Below, one piece after another: positions 6,655 to 8,249 of a DNA stretch of 8,249 nt. The position numbers and the translations under genes were made by a program. Origin of the DNA: Saprospiraceae bacterium (GTDB taxonomy: Bacteria > Bacteroidota > Bacteroidia > Chitinophagales > Saprospiraceae); the NCBI GenBank assembly GCA_022842255.1, contig JALHPW010000045.1, positions 1-8,249 of the forward strand. Direction: 5' to 3'. The number at the start of each line of letters is the position of its first letter. Position 1 is the first letter of the stretch. The notes below the pieces were generated by a model. It ran no database searches. It was given only the letters and a program-made list of their open reading frames with translations, and was not told the DNA's origin.

Positions 6655-7347
6655 ATGAAAAAAAGACTTTTTAGTGTGTATTTGCCCATTTCCTTGGCCA
6701 TTCTGGTCGGTTTATACGTGCTTGCCAAGTTTTTGGGACTTGTGGGCACTTTCAGGATGAGCTCCGATGCTATGATGCCCGCCTATACTCCTGGCGAGTT
6801 CCTGTTTGTTTGCAAATGGCCAAACCTGGGCCGCAACGATGTGGTCGCTTATTACGATACCAGCCTGGTCATTCCCGGCCATCGGGAAGCCAAACTCGAA
6901 ATGTTCATGGGACGTATCGTGGCGGTTGGGGGCGACAGGATGGAAATGTTGCAAGGAAAGGTCTTCCTCAACGGACAGCCTTCTGAGCAGGATGCCGGCT
7001 TGTATTTCTTTTGGACTTTGAGTGAGGCAGACTATCAGGCCAATCAGCAACGTTTTGACAGCCCCCCGTTGTCAGTGAGGATGGATTCCGTGGTATTCGC
7101 TTTGGAGGGCGACAAGGCGGTTGAAATTCAAAAGCATGTACCCCTGCACTTATTTGATTATCCAATCAAAAGACCCGCAGGGGGGAATCCATGGGGGGCT
7201 AGTGGGTGGACGATGAATAACATGGGGCCCATAACCATTCCGCCTGGTTTTGTGTTTATCCTGGGCGACCACCGCCACAATTCCGAGGATTCACGGCTTC
7301 GGGGCCTGGTGCCGGAAAGCGATATTTTTGGCAAGGTAATCTTTTGA
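6655..7347 (+). CDS. signal peptidase I-like S26 family protein, apparently lacking the catalytic Ser and Lys
   Basis: The 230-residue protein has one N-terminal membrane helix (about 7-30) and the S26 boxes in order. Box B is SSDAMMPAYTPGEFLFV (36-52), box C is LGRNDVVAYY (58-67), box D is GRIVAVGGDRMEM (86-98) and box E is ILGDHRHNSEDSRLRG (202-217). Against the LepB motifs SGSMMPT and KRAVGLPGD, the nucleophile Ser is Ala39 and the general-base Lys is Gly86. The structural residues of box E (GD, NS, DSR, G) are intact. If the alignment holds, it cannot cleave signal peptides by the Ser/Lys mechanism. A precedent is S. aureus SpsA, an inactive partner of SpsB. About 100 residues between boxes D and E resemble the extra domain of Gram-negative LepB. 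The stop lies 2 bases before the thioredoxin start, implying co-transcription and translational coupling. An alternative nucleophile such as Ser37 cannot be excluded. Confidence 0.85.
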   Translation: MKKRLFSVYLPISLAILVGLYVLAKFLGLVGTFRMSSDAMMPAYTPGEFLFVCKWPNLGRNDVVAYYDTSLVIPGHREAKLEMFMGRIVAVGGDRMEMLQGKVFLNGQPSEQDAGLYFFWTLSEADYQANQQRFDSPPLSVRMDSVVFALEGDKAVEIQKHVPLHLFDYPIKRPAGGNPWGASGWTMNNMGPITIPPGFVFILGDHRHNSEDSRLRGLVPESDIFGKVIF

Positions 7348-7349
7348 CT

Positions 7350-7826
7350 ATGAAACAATTACTCACTATTTCCCTCCTGTTTTGGGGTGCAACACTGCTC
7401 GCCCAGGACATCCCCTTTATCAAAAAGGCGCAACTCGAGCATTGGCTAAATGCCGACACCGATACGGTATATGTGCTGAATTTTTGGGCAACCTGGTGTG
7501 GGCCTTGTGTGGCGGAATTGCCAGAATTTGAAAAATTGAACCAAAAATACGCGACACAAAAGGTCAAAGTTGTGCTCATCAGCACCGATTTCAAGCGAAA
7601 CGTCGAATCAAAGGTCAAGCCTTTTGTGAAACGCAAAAACTTGCATAGCCAAGTGGTGTTTATGGACGAGCCCAATCCAAATGTATGGGTCAACCTCGTC
7701 GATCCGGAGTGGTCGGGCGCTATACCTGCCACCCTGATTATTGCTAAAGGAAAAGACAAGCGCCTATTCTTTGAAAAGCAGATGAGCTTTGAGGAATTGG
7801 AGGAAAGTCTTCTGTCTGTATTATAA
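7350..7826 (+). CDS. secreted thioredoxin-fold protein (TlpA/ResA-like)
   Basis: This 158-residue protein has a signal peptide (LLTISLLFWGATLLAQ, about 4-19) and a thioredoxin core: VYVLNFWATWCGPC (40-53) with redox cysteines C50 and C53, VVLISTD (74-80), and the cis-Pro loop GAIPAT (123-128, P126). This is the pattern of TlpA/ResA-type periplasmic thiol oxidoreductases, which usually reduce disulfides in cytochrome c or other envelope proteins. The length is about that of a single thioredoxin domain plus signal peptide. The start is ATG 7350; a TTG at 7344 overlaps the upstream stop and is less likely. Being coupled to the S26-like gene suggests a shared envelope role, which is inference. 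Its last codons (CTG within TCTGTATTATAA) lie inside the first copy of the downstream tandem repeat. Confidence 0.92.
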   Translation: MKQLLTISLLFWGATLLAQDIPFIKKAQLEHWLNADTDTVYVLNFWATWCGPCVAELPEFEKLNQKYATQKVKVVLISTDFKRNVESKVKPFVKRKNLHSQVVFMDEPNPNVWVNLVDPEWSGAIPATLIIAKGKDKRLFFEKQMSFEELEESLLSVL

Positions 7827-7842
7827 GTTTTGCCACGAATTA

Positions 7843-7944
7843 TACTGTGATTAAAGTGATTTTGATGATTTGAATGATTGAAACACCTTGGTTTTTAATT
7901 GATTATAAATACTCAATCCTCAAAACCACTTTGCGTTGGCTATA
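7843..7944. other. 102-bp segment interrupting the left arm of hairpin copy 1
   Basis: Aligned with copies 2 and 3, copy 1 follows GAATTA (to 7842) with 102 extra bases before CACGAATTT resumes at 7945. The junctions read TTA|TACTG and GCTATA|CACG, so a TA duplication at the site is possible. I see no terminal inverted repeats and no coding capacity. It could be an insertion into copy 1, or ancestral sequence lost from the copies that were amplified. Confidence 0.7.
7848..7883 (+). repeat. nonanucleotide tandem array, four units
   Basis: Four successive 9-mers fit exactly: TGATTAAAG, TGATTTTGA, TGATTTGAA, TGATTGAAA. They lie inside the 102-bp interrupting segment. The units are degenerate after the shared TGATT, so this is an old or functionally loose repeat. 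Confidence 0.6.
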
Positions 7945-8050
7945 CACGAATTTACACTAAAAAATACGCTATTCGTGCAAATTAGTGCAATTCGTGGCAA
8001 AATCAAGCTACAAGAACAACATGAGTAAAGGCTGTACGCTGTATTATAAG

Positions 8051-8123
8051 TTTTGCCACGAATTACACGAATTTACACTAAAAAATACGCTATTCGTGCA
8101 AATTAGTGCAATTCGTGGCAAAA
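8051..8123. repeat. 73-nt imperfect palindrome, array copy 2
   Basis: TTTTGCCACGAATT (8051-8064) pairs perfectly with AATTCGTGGCAAAA (8110-8123). Inner blocks CAC, AATTT and CAC pair with single mismatches between them, leaving an A-rich loop. The arm itself is built from repeated CAC(G/T)AATT blocks. Confidence 0.85.
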
Positions 8124-8171
8124 TCAAGCCACAAGAACAACATGAGTAAAGGCTGTACGCTGTATTATAAG

Positions 8172-8244
8172 TTTTGCCACGAATTACACGAATTTACACT
8201 AAAAAATACGCTATTCGTGTAAATTAGTGCAATTCGTGGCAAAA
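8172..8244. repeat. 73-nt palindrome, array copy 3, with one extra pair
   Basis: This has the same architecture as copy 2. T8220 replaces the C of copies 1 and 2 and restores an A-T pair with A8196, so the AATTT and following CAC blocks pair without interruption. Three mismatches remain along the stem (8186/8230, 8190/8226, 8200/8216) before the loop. Confidence 0.85.
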
Positions 8245-8249
8245 TCAAG

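Larger units (their letters stand above)
7816..8249. repeat. 121-bp tandem repeat array of hairpin units, at least three copies, continuing past the window
   Basis: CTGTATTATAAG recurs at 7816, 8039 and 8160. Copies 2 and 3 are spaced exactly 121 bases apart; copy 1 is 102 bases longer because of an interruption. Aligned copies are nearly identical: T8009 versus C8130 separates copies 1 and 2 over 96 aligned bases, and C8099 versus T8220 separates copies 2 and 3 over 88. Each unit has a 73-nt imperfect palindrome bounded by TTTTGCCACGAATT and AATTCGTGGCAAAA, then a 48-base linker. Such near-identity implies recent duplication. The last copy is cut by the window end. Apart from the copy-1 insert, the whole 423 bp after the thioredoxin gene is this array; no supported gene lies in it. 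Confidence 0.93.

Noticed and set aside
8021..8149. A 42-codon frame (starting MSKGCTLYYK) running through one 121-bp unit, with the next unit's ATG overlapping its stop
   Set aside because: It is determined by the hairpin sequence, the 121-bp period shifts frame between copies, and copy 3 has an early stop. No family resemblance.
7816..8249. CRISPR array
   Set aside because: The units are contiguous 121-bp repeats with nearly identical linkers, not short repeats separated by unique spacers, and no cas gene is present.

Overview
The window reads as chromosomal sequence of a Bacteroidota bacterium. A Saprospiria-like relative is my guess, made from style and not from any marker gene. Supporting signs are secreted proteins whose signal peptides end in LFAQ or LLAQ, starts without clear Shine-Dalgarno sequences, -7-like motifs near TAnnTTTG, a TolB-like PD40 propeller, and gene-poor stretches filled with short dispersed-type repeats and long hairpins. 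No phage, plasmid, IS transposase, CRISPR, rRNA or tRNA signal was seen.

Layout. Positions 1-1220 (minus strand) hold the N-terminal third of an RND (AcrB/HAE1-type) efflux pump subunit, with an unrecognised 158-residue protein just upstream and co-directional. A divergent spacer (1221-1425) contains a 15-bp inverted repeat. Then come a class I SAM-dependent methyltransferase (1426-2592, plus), a very large palindrome (2596-2689), a roughly 290-bp leader, and a tail-specific S41/Prc-type protease (2976-5126, plus). This protease converges on a secreted six-repeat PD40 propeller protein (5457-6542, minus). Between the two lies an elaborate symmetrical element: heptanucleotide tandem arrays in opposite orientation, a 34-bp inverted repeat, and a strong bidirectional terminator. 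Divergent from the propeller gene is a two-gene unit: a signal peptidase I-like protein (6655-7347) followed 2 bases later by a secreted thioredoxin-fold protein with a WCGPC site (7350-7826). The end (7816-8249) is a 121-bp tandem array of hairpin units that begins inside the last codons of the thioredoxin gene.

How the genes fit together. Most products belong to the envelope: drug or metal export, periplasmic proteolysis, a periplasmic propeller, a membrane S26 protein and a periplasmic thiol protein. Only the S26-thioredoxin pair shows the spacing of a coupled operon. The most striking protein-level observation is that the S26 protein keeps the family fold motifs but has Ala at the nucleophile Ser position and Gly at the general-base Lys position, so it looks like a pseudoprotease. 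The most striking DNA-level observations are the three different repeat architectures at the 3' ends of genes: the 94-nt palindrome, the mirrored heptamer arrays, and the 121-bp hairpin array with one interrupted copy.
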